A DNA stretch of 58,048 bases from Alteromonas sp. ALT199. GTDB lineage: Bacteria; Pseudomonadota; Gammaproteobacteria; Enterobacterales; Alteromonadaceae. This document shows, in pieces, positions 45,759 through 58,048 of this stretch. The translations under genes and the position numbers were made by a program. The notes beneath the pieces were generated by a model. That model searched no databases, was not told the origin of the DNA, and worked only from the letters and a program-made list of their open reading frames with translations. Numbering within the stretch: position 1 is the stretch's first letter; every line of letters starts with the position of its first letter. The stretch lies in the NCBI RefSeq assembly GCF_018619335.1, contig NZ_JAHHDX010000064.1, positions 1 to 58,048 of the forward strand, read 5' to 3'.

Positions 45759-46563
45759 TGCCCATCTCCTCAGAATCCATTGAAAGTGTTTTTAGGAAGC
45801 TCTTATGCATTTGTCCAGCCTCTCCGCCATTACCAGAAAGTGCACTAAAGGCAGCCAGTGAATCGTTAAATACTGTTTCTCCTTGATTAATGACTGTTAC
45901 TTTGTCACAAAGAGCTTGTACTTCGTCGAGGTGGTGGGTAGAGAAAATTACCGGTGTACCTTTATTCTTAAGACGTTGAATGAACTCCATAACCGTACTA
46001 GTGGCCATAATATCGAGGCCAGTTGTGGGCTCATCGAGAACAACCAACTCTGGCTCGTGAATAACCGCACGGGCAATCGACACTTTTTGTTTCATGCCTG
46101 ATGAGAAATTCTCAGCTCTTCTATCAAGGAAGGTTTGCATATCGAGCAAGTCAGCTAACTCTTCAATACGTGCATTAATCACATTTTTTGAAATGCCATG
46201 TAGCTCACCGAAGTAGCTAATATTCTCACGCCCACTTAAACGGCCATAGAGACCTGTTGAACTGGAAAGGAAACCAATTTTCTTTCGTGCAATATTGGGG
46301 TTAGAAAGTACGTCCTCGCCACCTATAAGCACTTTACCGCTGTCAGGTTTAAGCGCTGTTGAAAGCATACGCAATGTAGTGGTTTTACCTGCGCCGTTAG
46401 GCCCTAACAGTCCAAGAACCTGACCTTTTTCGCAAGTAAAAGACACATCCCTTACTGACTGAAAATAACGCCCTTTTAAACGCGGGTCCTTCTTCTCTTG
46501 TTCGCTAAGCTTTTTCGGGTTTTCCACCGTAAAGCGTTTAGCGAGACCTGATATTTCAATCAT
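45742..46563 (-). CDS. ABC transporter ATPase, NatA-like
   Basis: ATPase partner of the NatB-like permease. Walker A GPNGAGKTT, signature NFSSGMKQKVSIA, Walker B LVVLDEPTTGLD and switch histidine in STHHLDE are all present. I chose ATG at 46563 with AGAGGGAAAGGGA upstream, giving 273 residues; a longer in-frame start forty codons earlier has no support. The substrate is unknown: the natAB name follows family type. Confidence 0.88.
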   Translation of the reverse strand: MIEISGLAKRFTVENPKKLSEQEKKDPRLKGRYFQSVRDVSFTCEKGQVLGLLGPNGAGKTTTLRMLSTALKPDSGKVLIGGEDVLSNPNIARKKIGFLSSSTGLYGRLSGRENISYFGELHGISKNVINARIEELADLLDMQTFLDRRAENFSSGMKQKVSIARAVIHEPELVVLDEPTTGLDIMATSTVMEFIQRLKNKGTPVIFSTHHLDEVQALCDKVTVINQGETVFNDSLAAFSALSGNGGEAGQMHKSFLKTLSMDSEEMGNVVNL

Positions 46564-46865
46564 TCCCTTTCCCTCTTGTTGTAAGCTATTATCAATATTA
46601 ATTATTGTTTGAGGCTTACTTTGCTGTAGCCGCAAATTTGCCTTTTTTATATTCCAAAACGTTGAACCTTGGAAATACACCAAAAGCCAACCTTTCTTTG
46701 TAGTCTTCGCTTATCGTACTTTATTACAGCATTCCCTGTTTTTATTTTTTGTACAAGTTTCAACCGGATATTAAGTGTTAGTGAATATTTCTTAATATAA
46801 CCCTTAGCAAAGACATAAAAAAACCCACCTCTCGGTGGGTTTTTAGCATGCTTGTAGAAGCTATC
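46564..46865. other. Intergenic region between recA and natA-like gene
   Basis: 302 bases. It holds the recA terminator at 46817-46844 and an AT-rich stretch with possible but unproved natA promoter elements (a TTGAAA near 46755 on the minus strand). No gene recognised. Confidence 0.4.
46817..46844 (-). terminator. recA terminator
   Basis: On the minus strand, stem AAAAACCCACC / GGTGGGTTTTT (46819-46829, 46834-46844) with loop TCTC and a T run (46817-46823 as A on the plus strand). It lies 22 bases beyond the recA stop. Confidence 0.9.
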
Positions 46866-47912
46866 TTATTCAGGAAGTACGTCGTCTTCGCCCTGTGGCA
46901 ATGCTTCTTCAGCCTGCATGGTTTTAGAAAGCAATAATTCTTGACGGATTTTTGCTTCGATCTCATTAGCTGTTTCAGGGTGTTCTTTAAGGTACTTCAT
47001 TACGTTTGCTTTACCTTGACCAATACGATCACCCTTGTAGCTGTACCAAGCACCGGCTTTATCAACAAGCTTCTGCTTAACACCAAGGTCGATTAGCTCA
47101 GCTTCTTTACTGATACCTTCACCATAGCGGATCATAAACTCAGCTTGCTTAAACGGAGGCGCGACTTTGTTCTTCACTACTTTCACGCGAGTTTCATTAC
47201 CGACTACCTCATCGCCTTCTTTAACTGCGCCAATACGGCGGATGTCTAGACGAACAGATGAGTAGAACTTAAGTGCGTTACCACCAGTTGTGGTTTCTGG
47301 GTTACCAAACATTACACCAATTTTCATACGAATTTGGTTAATGAAGATACACAGTGTATTTGAGCGCTTGATATTACCTGTAAGCTTACGCAGTGCTTGT
47401 GACATTAGACGGGCCTGAAGACCAACGTGAGAATCACCCATGTCACCTTCAATTTCCGCTTTAGGTGTAAGCGCTGCTACCGAGTCAACAATAACAACGT
47501 CTACCGCACCTGAACGTACTAGCATGTCGCAAATCTCTAGTGCTTGCTCACCTGTGTCAGGCTGAGAAACTAATAGTTCGTCAATGTTTACGCCTAGTTT
47601 TTCAGCGTAAACAGGGTCTAGGGCGTGCTCGGCATCTACGAAGGCACAGGTTTTACCCTTCTTCTGAGCTTCAGCAATAACCTGAAGCGTTAGCGTTGTT
47701 TTACCTGATGATTCAGGACCGTAAATTTCGACTACACGGCCACAAGGTAAACCACCTATACCTAGAGCGATATCAATGGTTAGTGAGCCAGTAGAAATCG
47801 CTTCAATATCCATGGCTTGGTTGTCGCCCAAGCGCATAATTGCGCCTTTACCAAATTGCTTTTCAATTTGACCAACTGCGGCGGTTAAAGCTTTTGATTT
47901 GTTATCGTCCAC
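46866..47912 (-). CDS. recA: Recombinase RecA
   Basis: Forms filaments on single-stranded DNA, catalyses strand exchange and promotes LexA self-cleavage in the SOS response. Walker [10 protein letters not shown] is at residue 65-73, with the family [16 protein letters not shown] and [20 protein letters not shown] segments and acidic C-terminal tail. 348 residues is normal. It lies downstream of pncC, as in E. coli, but has its own SOS promoter just upstream. Confidence 0.98.
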   Translation of the reverse strand: MDDNKSKALTAAVGQIEKQFGKGAIMRLGDNQAMDIEAISTGSLTIDIALGIGGLPCGRVVEIYGPESSGKTTLTLQVIAEAQKKGKTCAFVDAEHALDPVYAEKLGVNIDELLVSQPDTGEQALEICDMLVRSGAVDVVIVDSVAALTPKAEIEGDMGDSHVGLQARLMSQALRKLTGNIKRSNTLCIFINQIRMKIGVMFGNPETTTGGNALKFYSSVRLDIRRIGAVKEGDEVVGNETRVKVVKNKVAPPFKQAEFMIRYGEGISKEAELIDLGVKQKLVDKAGAWYSYKGDRIGQGKANVMKYLKEHPETANEIEAKIRQELLLSKTMQAEEALPQGEDDVLPE

Positions 47913-47995
47913 GTATGTATCCTCTAGGATTTGCGGTTAAATTCTTTTTTGATGTCTTCCATTTATTAAATGAAATTACCAAATAATGATCACAT

Positions 47996-48023
47996 TCTAT
48001 ACTGTACAAGCATACAGTTTCAA
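47996..48023 (-). promoter_or_regulatory. recA promoter with LexA box in the spacer
   Basis: On the minus strand TTGAAA (48018-48023), a 16-base spacer and TATAGA (47996-48001) make the promoter. The spacer is exactly a LexA box: CTGTACAAGCATACAG on the plus strand (48002-48017; CTGT-N8-ACAG). This copies the E. coli recA design, where LexA blocks RNA polymerase directly. It lies inside the gap between pncC and recA, so recA can be induced apart from pncC. Confidence 0.93.
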
Positions 48024-48032
48024 CCAGTGTTT

Positions 48033-48572
48033 TTAAATTTCGCTCAACATTCTAACTAAGTGCGTTATGGCAAAAGTAATAGCATGCTCTCGCACTTCGT
48101 CTCTATCACCACTAAACACCTTTTTAATTTGTTCTTCTTGCTGATCACATAAAAAGCCAAACCACACAGTACCCACTGGCTTTTCTTCGCTGCCACCGCC
48201 AGGACCGGCAATTCCGCTCACCGTCACAACTAGCTGTGCGCCACTATTGCGGTGCACACCGTCTGCCATTTCTTTTACCGTTTGCTTCGACACTGCACCA
48301 TGCTTTAAAAGCGTTTGATCGGTAACGCCTAGTAGGCTTTGCTTCGCATCATTTGAGTACGTCACCCATGATTGATTAAACCAGTCAGAGCTTCCCGAAA
48401 CACTGGTGAAAGCAAAGGCAATACCACCACCGGTGCACGATTCAGCGCTAGATACACTCCAACCTTTTGCTCTAAGTGCATCTCCGAGTGCCTGAACTTG
48501 CACAGATAATGCGCTATCAAGCGCTAAAGGGCTGGTGTTTACCGTCGAATCAGTTGAAAATGTTGTGCTCAT
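48033..48572 (-). CDS. pncC: Nicotinamide-nucleotide amidase (CinA C-terminal family)
   Basis: Converts nicotinamide mononucleotide to nicotinic acid mononucleotide in NAD salvage. The 179-residue protein is a stand-alone CinA C-terminal domain: VSSAESCTGGGIAFAFTSV (SAESCTGG motif), YSNDAKQSLLGV and VSGIAGPGGGSEEKPVGTVW. It is upstream of recA on the same strand, as in E. coli, and divergent from mutS. Confidence 0.93.
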   Translation of the reverse strand: MSTTFSTDSTVNTSPLALDSALSVQVQALGDALRAKGWSVSSAESCTGGGIAFAFTSVSGSSDWFNQSWVTYSNDAKQSLLGVTDQTLLKHGAVSKQTVKEMADGVHRNSGAQLVVTVSGIAGPGGGSEEKPVGTVWFGFLCDQQEEQIKKVFSGDRDEVREHAITFAITHLVRMLSEI

Positions 48573-48697
48573 TTGGATATACCTAGTTACACCTGTTGTG
48601 CTTTATCAGATCTTCGCTTGATCTTAGTGGGCGTGAGTTTATCATCTATTCCCCTCAACAGGCATTAAACCCAGCAACAAATTCGCAGAGGCATTTT

Positions 48698-51337
48698 TTG
48701 GAATCACATACTCCTATGATGCGCCAGTACCTAACTATTAAGGCGCAGCATCCGAATATTTTATTATTTTATCGCATGGGCGACTTTTACGAGTTGTTTT
48801 ACGACGATGCCAAAAAAGCTGCGGAATTACTGGATATATCGCTAACCGCAAGAGGGAAGTCTGGCGGCGAGCCTATCCCTATGGCAGGTGTGCCCTACCA
48901 TGCAGTGGAGAGCTACCTCTCGCGCTTAGTCAAAATGGGCGAGTCGGTTGCCATTTGTGAACAGGTTGGCGACCCTGCTACTAGTAAAGGCCCTGTGGAA
49001 CGCGCGGTACAGCGCATTGTTACGCCTGGTACAGTAACCGACGAAGCGCTGCTAGAAGAGCGTCGCGACAATATTCTTGCGGCGGTGTGCGGTCATAGTA
49101 TGCATTATGGTTTAGCCACATTAGATGTCACCAGTGGCAGGTTCGTTATTTTCGAAAGTGATAGTGATGAAGGCCTATTGGCAGAGATTCAGCGCGTTAG
49201 CCCGGCAGAACTCCTTTACCCTGAAGGGTTTGAAAGTTTAGCTCTGGTTGAAAATCGTAAAGGGCTTAGACGCCGCCCTGAGTGGGAATTCGACATCGAT
49301 ACTGCCACCGAACAGCTAAATGCTCAGTTTGAAACCAAAACGTTAGACGGCTTTGGAGTAAAAGGTATAACAAAAGGCCTAGGCGCAGCAGGATGTGTTT
49401 TACAGTATGTCAAAGATACTCAGCGCATGGCATTGCCACATATACGACGCATTCAAACCGAGCAGCAAGATAGCCGTGTGCAGCTTGATGCCGCCACCCG
49501 CAAAAATTTAGAGCTTACTCATAATTTATCGGGTGGACAGGAAAATACCCTGTTCAGCGTGATGGATACCACTACCACCGCCATGGGTAGCCGTATGCTA
49601 CAGCGCGTTATTCATTCGCCTTTAACCGATCAGCATGAACTGCACAGCCGTCTTGATGCTGTTGAAACTTTCATTATCGACGACCCTGAAGATATTCGAC
49701 TAGCGCTAAAACACATTGGTGATATAGAGCGTATTATGGCCCGCTTAGCCCTTCGTTCTGCGCGCCCTCGTGACTTTGCTCGCCTGAAAAATGCATTTAA
49801 CGCGCTGCCTGATTTACAAGATGCCTTAGCTCGGTTCGATACAGGGCAAATTAGAAGTATCAGCGAAACCATTGGCACTTACCCAGAGCTTCAAGCCTTA
49901 TTAAACGATGCCATTATCGATAATCCGCCAGTGGTAATACGGGATGGCGGCGTGATTGCCGAGGGCTATAACGCCGAACTTGATGAATTGCGCAAGTTAT
50001 CACAAGGCGCTACTGACTACCTAGACGCGATGGAGCAACGTGAGCGCGAGCGCACGGGCATTTCTACGCTAAAAGTGGGCTATAACAAAGTTCACGGGTT
50101 CTTTATTGAAATTAGCCGGGCGAACAGTGCTCTAGCGCCCGCTGAATATATTCGAAGACAAACGCTTAAAAACACTGAACGTTATATTACGCCCGAACTT
50201 AAAGAGCACGAAGATAAAGTATTAAGCAGCCAAGGCGCTGCGCTTGCTCTTGAAAAGCAGCTTTATGAAGCCTTATTCGACAACTTTGCACCGCACTTGA
50301 ATAATTTAATTGAAACCGCCGCAGCGCTTGCCAAGCTTGACGTGCTGTGCTGTTTTGCCGAACGTGCAGTCTCCCTTGATTGGTATCGACCTCATTTAAG
50401 CCAAGAATGCGCGCTTACTTATGAAGCTGGTCGCCACCCTGTGGTTGAGAACGTAATGAAAGACCCTTTCATCGCCAACCCGCTTCAGCTAGACACTGAG
50501 CGCCGCATGCTGATTATTACCGGCCCGAACATGGGCGGTAAATCGACCTACATGCGCCAAACCGCGCTCATTGCATTATTGGCCTGTATTGGCAGTTTTG
50601 TGCCTGCAGAAAACGCCCACATTGGCAAGCTGGATCGCATCTTCACCCGAATTGGTGCATCAGATGACTTAGCCTCAGGCCGCTCTACCTTTATGGTTGA
50701 GATGACAGAAACAGCGAACATTCTAAACAATGCCACTGAAAACTCGCTAGTATTAATGGATGAGATTGGTCGCGGCACAAGTACCTATGATGGATTATCA
50801 CTAGCTTGGGCCTGCGCAAGTTACTTGGCAAAGCAGCTAAACGCTTATACGCTTTTTGCTACACATTATTTCGAACTGACTGAACTCCCAGAAACGCAAA
50901 GTGGCGTGGTAAACGTGCATTTAGATGCGATGGAATTTGAAGATACTATTCGCTTTATGCATACGGTATCAGAGGGCGCAGCGAGCAAAAGCTTCGGTTT
51001 ACAGGTCGCCCAGCTTGCAGGCGTTCCTAAAGCGGTAATAAAAGCAGCGCAGCAGAAGCTTGCCGTATTAGAATCTTCACATCTTATGACCAGCACCGAA
51101 AGTGGGTCAGAGAAAGCCAACGGTGAGTCTTCTATACCAAAGAGTTCGTCAAAAGGTTTAAGTAAAACCAGCGTCTCAGGTAATGCCACGTCAAATACTA
51201 AAGGCCAAGCAGAAATGCTATTTCCCGATAAACCGCATCCAGTAGTAGAGACACTTGAAAACTTATCGCCCGATGAGCTATCACCGCGCCAAGCGCTAGA
51301 CCTTATTTACACACTTAAGCGCCTAAGCCAGTCTTAA
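48698..51337 (+). CDS. mutS: DNA mismatch repair protein MutS
   Basis: Recognises base mismatches and starts methyl-directed repair. Visible are the N-terminal [13 protein letters not shown] with the mismatch-binding phenylalanine, Walker [11 protein letters not shown] near residue 609, and [18 protein letters not shown] chose TTG at 48698 because GAGG is six bases upstream and the protein then begins LESHTPMM, aligned with the E. coli N terminus; it gives 879 residues. A longer TTG start is 34 codons earlier. A serine-rich linker (about 790-840) precedes the C-terminal tetramer part, and QAEMLF could be a clamp-binding motif. Confidence 0.96.
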   Translation: MESHTPMMRQYLTIKAQHPNILLFYRMGDFYELFYDDAKKAAELLDISLTARGKSGGEPIPMAGVPYHAVESYLSRLVKMGESVAICEQVGDPATSKGPVERAVQRIVTPGTVTDEALLEERRDNILAAVCGHSMHYGLATLDVTSGRFVIFESDSDEGLLAEIQRVSPAELLYPEGFESLALVENRKGLRRRPEWEFDIDTATEQLNAQFETKTLDGFGVKGITKGLGAAGCVLQYVKDTQRMALPHIRRIQTEQQDSRVQLDAATRKNLELTHNLSGGQENTLFSVMDTTTTAMGSRMLQRVIHSPLTDQHELHSRLDAVETFIIDDPEDIRLALKHIGDIERIMARLALRSARPRDFARLKNAFNALPDLQDALARFDTGQIRSISETIGTYPELQALLNDAIIDNPPVVIRDGGVIAEGYNAELDELRKLSQGATDYLDAMEQRERERTGISTLKVGYNKVHGFFIEISRANSALAPAEYIRRQTLKNTERYITPELKEHEDKVLSSQGAALALEKQLYEALFDNFAPHLNNLIETAAALAKLDVLCCFAERAVSLDWYRPHLSQECALTYEAGRHPVVENVMKDPFIANPLQLDTERRMLIITGPNMGGKSTYMRQTALIALLACIGSFVPAENAHIGKLDRIFTRIGASDDLASGRSTFMVEMTETANILNNATENSLVLMDEIGRGTSTYDGLSLAWACASYLAKQLNAYTLFATHYFELTELPETQSGVVNVHLDAMEFEDTIRFMHTVSEGAASKSFGLQVAQLAGVPKAVIKAAQQKLAVLESSHLMTSTESGSEKANGESSIPKSSSKGLSKTSVSGNATSNTKGQAEMLFPDKPHPVVETLENLSPDELSPRQALDLIYTLKRLSQS

Positions 51338-51365
51338 ACCAAGCTTAAGCGCGTATAAATTGCGC

Positions 51366-51412
51366 ATCATGTGGGCAAATTGATTGTCTGCCCACATGAT
51401 TTTGCGTATACT
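51366..51412 (+). promoter_or_regulatory. pyrG promoter overlapping a 12-bp inverted repeat
   Basis: TTGTCT (51384-51389), a 17-base spacer and TATACT (51407-51412) make a promoter for pyrG 82 bases upstream of the ATG. The -35 lies in the loop and arm of a perfect inverted repeat ATCATGTGGGCA / TGCCCACATGAT (51366-51377, 51389-51400). The repeat may be the mutS terminator (it is followed by ATTTTG only), an operator, or both. Confidence 0.6.
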
Positions 51413-51448
51413 ATCGCCCCGTCCAAAGTGTAGCTGGTTTTGTTCTAA

Positions 51449-53125
<1,677 letters not shown>

Positions 53126-53137
53126 TTTCTAATAAAA

Positions 53138-53162
53138 GGGGCGCTCTCTCCCGTTGCGCCCC
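53138..53162 (+). repeat. Inverted repeat in the pyrG-eno spacer
   Basis: Stem GGGGCGC / GCGCCCC (53138-53144, 53156-53162) with an 11-base loop. No T run follows, so it is not a typical terminator; it may be a processing or stability element in the pyrG-eno transcript, or reduce read-through. Confidence 0.4.
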
Positions 53163-53175
53163 ATTCAATTGTTGA

Positions 53176-54477
<1,302 letters not shown>

Positions 54478-54512
54478 GCTTAAGCCAAATATGGTTTAAC
54501 TAGCTTTATTGA

Positions 54513-54544
54513 AAGGCACCAGCGTAATTCGCGGTGCCTTTTTT
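54513..54544 (+). terminator. eno terminator
   Basis: Stem AAGGCACC / GGTGCCTT with an inner GCG-TAATT-CGC, then six T residues. It ends the pyrG-eno transcript. Confidence 0.9.
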
Positions 54545-54782
54545 GTATGTGATAAGTATCAATACTCCTAGCAAACCTTTGCGCTTGTTGGGCCTGTTCT
54601 CTAGAGAGCTTAAAGCGGATGTTGGAATGCTCAACCAACAGCTTATGGTTTTTATGAAGTATTGAAAACGCCTGACTCAATAATAATATGAGACTTCCAA
54701 TAAACCTTCTTTGAACAGGTACCTAATCGGAATGAAGCGTTTAACAATAGGTGAATAGGGGCTATGCAAGAGCTTTAAAAAC

Positions 54783-54810
54783 AAAAAAAGCCCTAACTGG
54801 CGTTAGGGCT
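54783..54810 (-). terminator. Terminator of the TonB-dependent receptor gene
   Basis: On the minus strand the stem AGCCCTAAC / GTTAGGGCT (54789-54797, 54802-54810) is followed by seven T (54783-54789 as A on the plus strand). Confidence 0.9.
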
Positions 54811-54853
54811 AATGCACACATCACAACCACACTTTGTGATCCAGGGTGTAGTT

Positions 54854-54874
54854 ACTGCCGCTTGTCACGGCAGT
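54854..54874 (-). repeat. Hairpin just after the TonB receptor stop
   Basis: Stem ACTGCCG / CGGCAGT (54854-54860, 54868-54874), 12 bases beyond the receptor stop and about 45 bases before its terminator. It may protect the mRNA 3' end. Confidence 0.4.
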
Positions 54875-54885
54875 TGTTTTACAAT

Positions 54886-57840
54886 TTAGAAACGATAGTT
54901 CGCACCAACAGTGATTCTTCGGTCAGTCAGACCTTGGAAACACAATAGCGAGCCTTCATTAACACAGTACTGCTCTACTTCAGACTCAGTAATGTTCACC
55001 GCCTCAACACCAATATTAAGGTTTTCGTTAACATCGTAAGTCACACTTGCGTTCAACTGACCACGGTCAGCCTGTACCGCTGGGAAACCCCACGGGAAGC
55101 TAGACGTACTACCGAAGTCATCAGTGCGGTAAGCTTCACGCCATGTGTAGCGCATACGAGCAGATAAACCAAACTTCTCGTAGTAAAGCGTAATGTTGTA
55201 AGCGTTCTCTGAAAGGTTTAATAAGCCTTGAACTCTAGTAACTTCTTCGTCGCTTCCTGTGGTTGCAGCGAATACTTGACCAGCTCTATTAGTGGCAGTG
55301 TTTTCCAGCTCTCCACCAGAAAACTCTTGTATTGTATAGTTAGCAAGAACACCAAAACCTGAAGCCCACCCTAACTCGCTTTCAAAGCCAGATAAATCAT
55401 ATTGAACCGCGAACTCGATACCTTTCTGGGTAGTTTCGGCGGTGTCATTTACTTTAGTTTCTGTACCTACACAAACACCTGTACCAAGGTCTGGACCAAA
55501 TACATTGATATCAGCAATTGGATTGAAGATACCGCCACCCTCACAAGGGTCAGTTAGGTCGCGATAACCTGTTATAGGATCCTCAACAGGAGTCTCAATC
55601 TGATCTACGAACAGATCTTTACGGGTTTTATGAAAGATGCCTACGCTAAAAACACTGGCTTCTGCGAAATACCATTCAGCCGCTAAGTCATATGAGATGA
55701 CTTCTTCAGGCGATAGGTTTGGGTTACCAATTGCAACGAATGGATTAGGACTGGTGCTGTAAGTTACCGAGGTTGATAAATCATTATAATCAGGACGACG
55801 AATATCTTTACCGGCACCAAATCTTAATACTACGTCATCAGTAACATCTGCTACCAAGTTGAAGCGAGGAAGAATGAAGTCGTAATCACCCGTGTTAGTT
55901 ACACGAGAAACCAACTCGTTTCCTGCATCGTCTTCGGTTATTGAATTACCCACAGATGTCACATCTGTTTGCAAATAACGAACACCAAAGTTACCGCGGA
56001 ACATCTCATATTCAAAGTTAGCCTGTGCATATAATGCATGGGTTTCCTCTTCAATATCAAAGAAGCCTGAAGAGCTCGCCGTAGGCGCGCTTAACGAGCG
56101 TGTCGAGCCATGTGCTTCCATTGCAGCTTGAAGCGTAGCTAGCACTGCGTCAGGGTCAGACGATACTTGCTCTGGGTCTATCAGCAAAAAGTCGCTAACA
56201 TAAAGCTCACGTCCGTCTGCATCGTTGAAGTTGTCAGGCCCAGCAACCAGTAAGTCGCTAAACAAGCTGCCTCGAGGACTGTCTTCCATTGTTCGCAAGC
56301 CAACGCTGGTACCGATATCTTCACGCTTGCTGCCTGATTTGTTGTAGCGGTAACCAAAATCGACTGACGTTATCATGGTGTCTACGAAATAAGTGAAGTC
56401 TACGCGAAATGCATCTTCAAAGTTTTCGGTAGAATCACGACCAATATTCACATCACGAAGCACTACATTGTTTGGATCAAGTAATTGTTCAACAGTTGGA
56501 GCATACTCAGCGCCTTCAGCAATACCAAACGTCAATGCGCCACCGGTAAGATCATAAGCAAAAGGAACGGAGTTATCGTTACCGCCACCGGCATCTAACG
56601 GCGCATTCGGGTTGATAAAGTTAAGCGTTGTATTAAAGCTTGGCGTTGTTGTATCCGATGTTGTGGATGCCACTTCCGCAAATACACTCCACTTTTCGCC
56701 TTGCCATTCACCACCTAAGCGAAAAATTTCGCTTTTTGTTACACGTGAATTAGTATCACTTGAAAAGCGTAAATTTGGATCGTCGTCGTCATGGTCTAAG
56801 TTGACCGGTATGACACCACGTAGCGCTGCTTCTATTGACCCCAGATCGGTGCCACCTAAAGAGCCAAAATCAATCGTTTCAAATTCATCTGGAACCGAAA
56901 TTTGACGTAGATTACTTACACCAGAAGCTTGAACACGAGAACTTTCTTGCAGACGTTCTTGATCATTAATAATGGCGTCAAAGAAAAACTTAGTGTTGTC
57001 GTTCGGCGCCCATTCAATAGTACCCACTAGGTTTTTAGTTTCGTATTCAAAGTTATCGTAGTCTTGAACAAAGAATTGGATAGGCAAAAAGTCGAAAGAC
57101 TGCGCACTTTGAAAATCGCTATCAGAGCGCACTATATTATCTCTATCTGCGCGAGGACGAAATGCCGTTACGTCTTGCTGGGCATAACTACCACTTATTA
57201 CAACACCAATGGTACCGTGGTCGGTATCCCAGTTATCGCCAAACGTCCCCGAGATACGAGGTTGAAAGTTGCTATCAGTTGTTAAGCTACTGTTCTCGCC
57301 TTGAACTCGAAACGCTGCAAGCTGTTCATTAAGCTGTAAGGGGCGAATTGTCTTCAGGTTAATCGTACCACCCACTGAGCCTTCAATAGTTTTTGCGTCT
57401 GGCGACTTAGTCACTTCCAAACCAGCAATAATAGCGGCTGATACGTCTTCAAAGTCAATACCGCTTCGACCTGCACCAGAACCAACTGTTGAAACACCGT
57501 TTATTTCTGTTCGGTTAGCATCGGTACCACGAATTTGTACGCCTGTACCAACACCCGCTTCACGAGTAATCTGAATACCCGTAATGTTCTCAAGCACTTC
57601 TGCTAAGTTCTGGTCTGGTAATTTACCGATATCTTCTGCTTCGATAACCTCAACAAGGTTATTTTTGAAGCGCTTTTCATTCATTGCGCTAGCGAGTGAC
57701 GCTCGGATACCCGATACTTCAATGACTTCTACATCTTCATTTTGTTCTTGCTGTGTTTCTTGTGCATTTACTGATGCGGTCAGGCTTAGTGTCGTAGCCG
57801 AAAGTACCGCAAGTGTAATTTTAGATAATTTGTGTGCCAT
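54886..57840 (-). CDS. TonB-dependent outer-membrane receptor
   Basis: Outer-membrane importer of the large TIGR01782-like group used by Alteromonas for carbohydrates and other substrates. 984 residues. Signal peptide MAHKLSKITLAVLSATTLSL with cleavage near SVNA; TonB-box-like DVEVIEVSG, then the plug domain (about 40-180: LPDQNLAEVLENITGIQITR, GVQIRGTDANRTEINGV), then the barrel, ending ITVGANYRF with the terminal phenylalanine. I chose ATG at 57840 with GAGGAAAA upstream; an earlier in-frame start adds 13 residues without a ribosome site. Substrate unknown; no degradation genes are adjacent in the window. Confidence 0.93.
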   Translation of the reverse strand: MAHKLSKITLAVLSATTLSLTASVNAQETQQEQNEDVEVIEVSGIRASLASAMNEKRFKNNLVEVIEAEDIGKLPDQNLAEVLENITGIQITREAGVGTGVQIRGTDANRTEINGVSTVGSGAGRSGIDFEDVSAAIIAGLEVTKSPDAKTIEGSVGGTINLKTIRPLQLNEQLAAFRVQGENSSLTTDSNFQPRISGTFGDNWDTDHGTIGVVISGSYAQQDVTAFRPRADRDNIVRSDSDFQSAQSFDFLPIQFFVQDYDNFEYETKNLVGTIEWAPNDNTKFFFDAIINDQERLQESSRVQASGVSNLRQISVPDEFETIDFGSLGGTDLGSIEAALRGVIPVNLDHDDDDPNLRFSSDTNSRVTKSEIFRLGGEWQGEKWSVFAEVASTTSDTTTPSFNTTLNFINPNAPLDAGGGNDNSVPFAYDLTGGALTFGIAEGAEYAPTVEQLLDPNNVVLRDVNIGRDSTENFEDAFRVDFTYFVDTMITSVDFGYRYNKSGSKREDIGTSVGLRTMEDSPRGSLFSDLLVAGPDNFNDADGRELYVSDFLLIDPEQVSSDPDAVLATLQAAMEAHGSTRSLSAPTASSSGFFDIEEETHALYAQANFEYEMFRGNFGVRYLQTDVTSVGNSITEDDAGNELVSRVTNTGDYDFILPRFNLVADVTDDVVLRFGAGKDIRRPDYNDLSTSVTYSTSPNPFVAIGNPNLSPEEVISYDLAAEWYFAEASVFSVGIFHKTRKDLFVDQIETPVEDPITGYRDLTDPCEGGGIFNPIADINVFGPDLGTGVCVGTETKVNDTAETTQKGIEFAVQYDLSGFESELGWASGFGVLANYTIQEFSGGELENTATNRAGQVFAATTGSDEEVTRVQGLLNLSENAYNITLYYEKFGLSARMRYTWREAYRTDDFGSTSSFPWGFPAVQADRGQLNASVTYDVNENLNIGVEAVNITESEVEQYCVNEGSLLCFQGLTDRRITVGANYRF

Positions 57841-57961
57841 GTGTGTTTTCCTCTTAAGGATTGAGGAATGTCTAATCACTCATTCCTTACCGCTTAATTG
57901 ATTTGCAACTTAACCCGCCCTGCAAATTTTGCATTACACCTACTTTACAAGACAGTTACAA

Positions 57962-57990
57962 AAGTAAGACAAATTTACACACTGGTCAAC
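57962..57990 (-). promoter_or_regulatory. Promoter of the TonB receptor gene
   Basis: On the minus strand TTGACC (57985-57990), 17 bases, TACTTT (57962-57967). The sequence TGGTCAA appears here (57984-57990) and again at 58008-58014, 24 bases apart, and could be a repeated operator site. Confidence 0.5.
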
Positions 57991-58048
57991 ACGGAATGTT
58001 AAAAAATGGTCAAAATATTTAATATTTTTGGCATTACCAATATAAATG

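Larger units (their letters stand above)
54478..54885. other. Intergenic region between eno and the TonB receptor
   Basis: 408 bases with the eno terminator (54513-54544), the receptor's terminator (54783-54810) and a hairpin near the receptor stop (54854-54874). The middle part (54545-54782) has only short frames with no family resemblance, so I call nothing there. Confidence 0.5.

Noticed and set aside
54480..54680. 66-residue reading frame converging on eno
   Set aside because: It overlaps the eno terminator, lacks a ribosome site and has no recognisable features.

Overview
The window looks like a chromosomal segment of a marine gammaproteobacterium of the Alteromonas group. The evidence is the gene content, the gene order shared with Enterobacteria, Vibrio and Shewanella (map-glnD-dapD, yqcC-truC-yqcA, syd/queF/ppnN, pncC-recA next to mutS, pyrG-eno), a large TonB receptor of the type common in Alteromonas, and moderate GC. 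Nothing suggests a plasmid, phage or integrated element. It is mostly core genome with one polysaccharide-export region. This species assignment is inference from gene content, not a measured match.

Layout. 1-4.9 kb: a divergent promoter pair (probably for rpsB, outside the window, and for map), then map, glnD and dapD. 4.9-6.7 kb: yqcC-truC-yqcA on the minus strand. 6.8-8.2 kb: two small genes of the DUF3549 and DUF3301 families. 8.27-8.9 kb: no protein gene, but an RNA gene on the minus strand that I read as a very large CsrB-type small RNA. It has about 48 GGA motifs, many in hairpin loops, a strong terminator, and a GacA/UvrY-type binding box about 180 bases upstream. 9.1-18 kb: GNAT acetyltransferase, two DUF3192 paralogues, a small coiled-coil protein, syd, queF, a GGEEF diguanylate cyclase, ppnN and an HDOD-like protein. 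18.3-20 kb: NAD-type isocitrate dehydrogenase and a ComEA-like helix-hairpin-helix protein.

20-29.6 kb: surface polysaccharide region. On the minus strand are wecA, two family-2 glycosyltransferases and galU. Divergent from them on the plus strand are a small lipoprotein and kpsD-kpsM-kpsT-kpsE, which together form an ABC-transporter-dependent capsule exporter. 29.8-32.7 kb: POT peptide transporter, a small membrane protein and galE. 32.9-41.3 kb: one compact minus-strand operon ccmABCDEFGHI followed by mlaA. 41.5-44.4 kb: an orphan pair made of a FliK-like protein and a free FlhB C-terminal domain. 44.6-46.6 kb: natAB-type ABC exporter. 46.9-48.6 kb: recA, with a LexA box sitting exactly in its promoter spacer, and pncC. 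48.7-54.5 kb: mutS, pyrG and eno. 54.9-57.8 kb: a TonB-dependent receptor.

The most interesting item is the CsrB-type RNA with its regulatory region. It lies between yqcC-truC-yqcA and syd-queF, as csrB does in E. coli, but it is much longer and richer in GGA sites than the E. coli RNA. Secondary points of interest are the orphan FliK/FlhB-C pair, the capsule exporter without the usual KpsC/KpsS partners, a 20-bp perfect palindrome before comEA, and a 12-bp inverted repeat built into the pyrG promoter.
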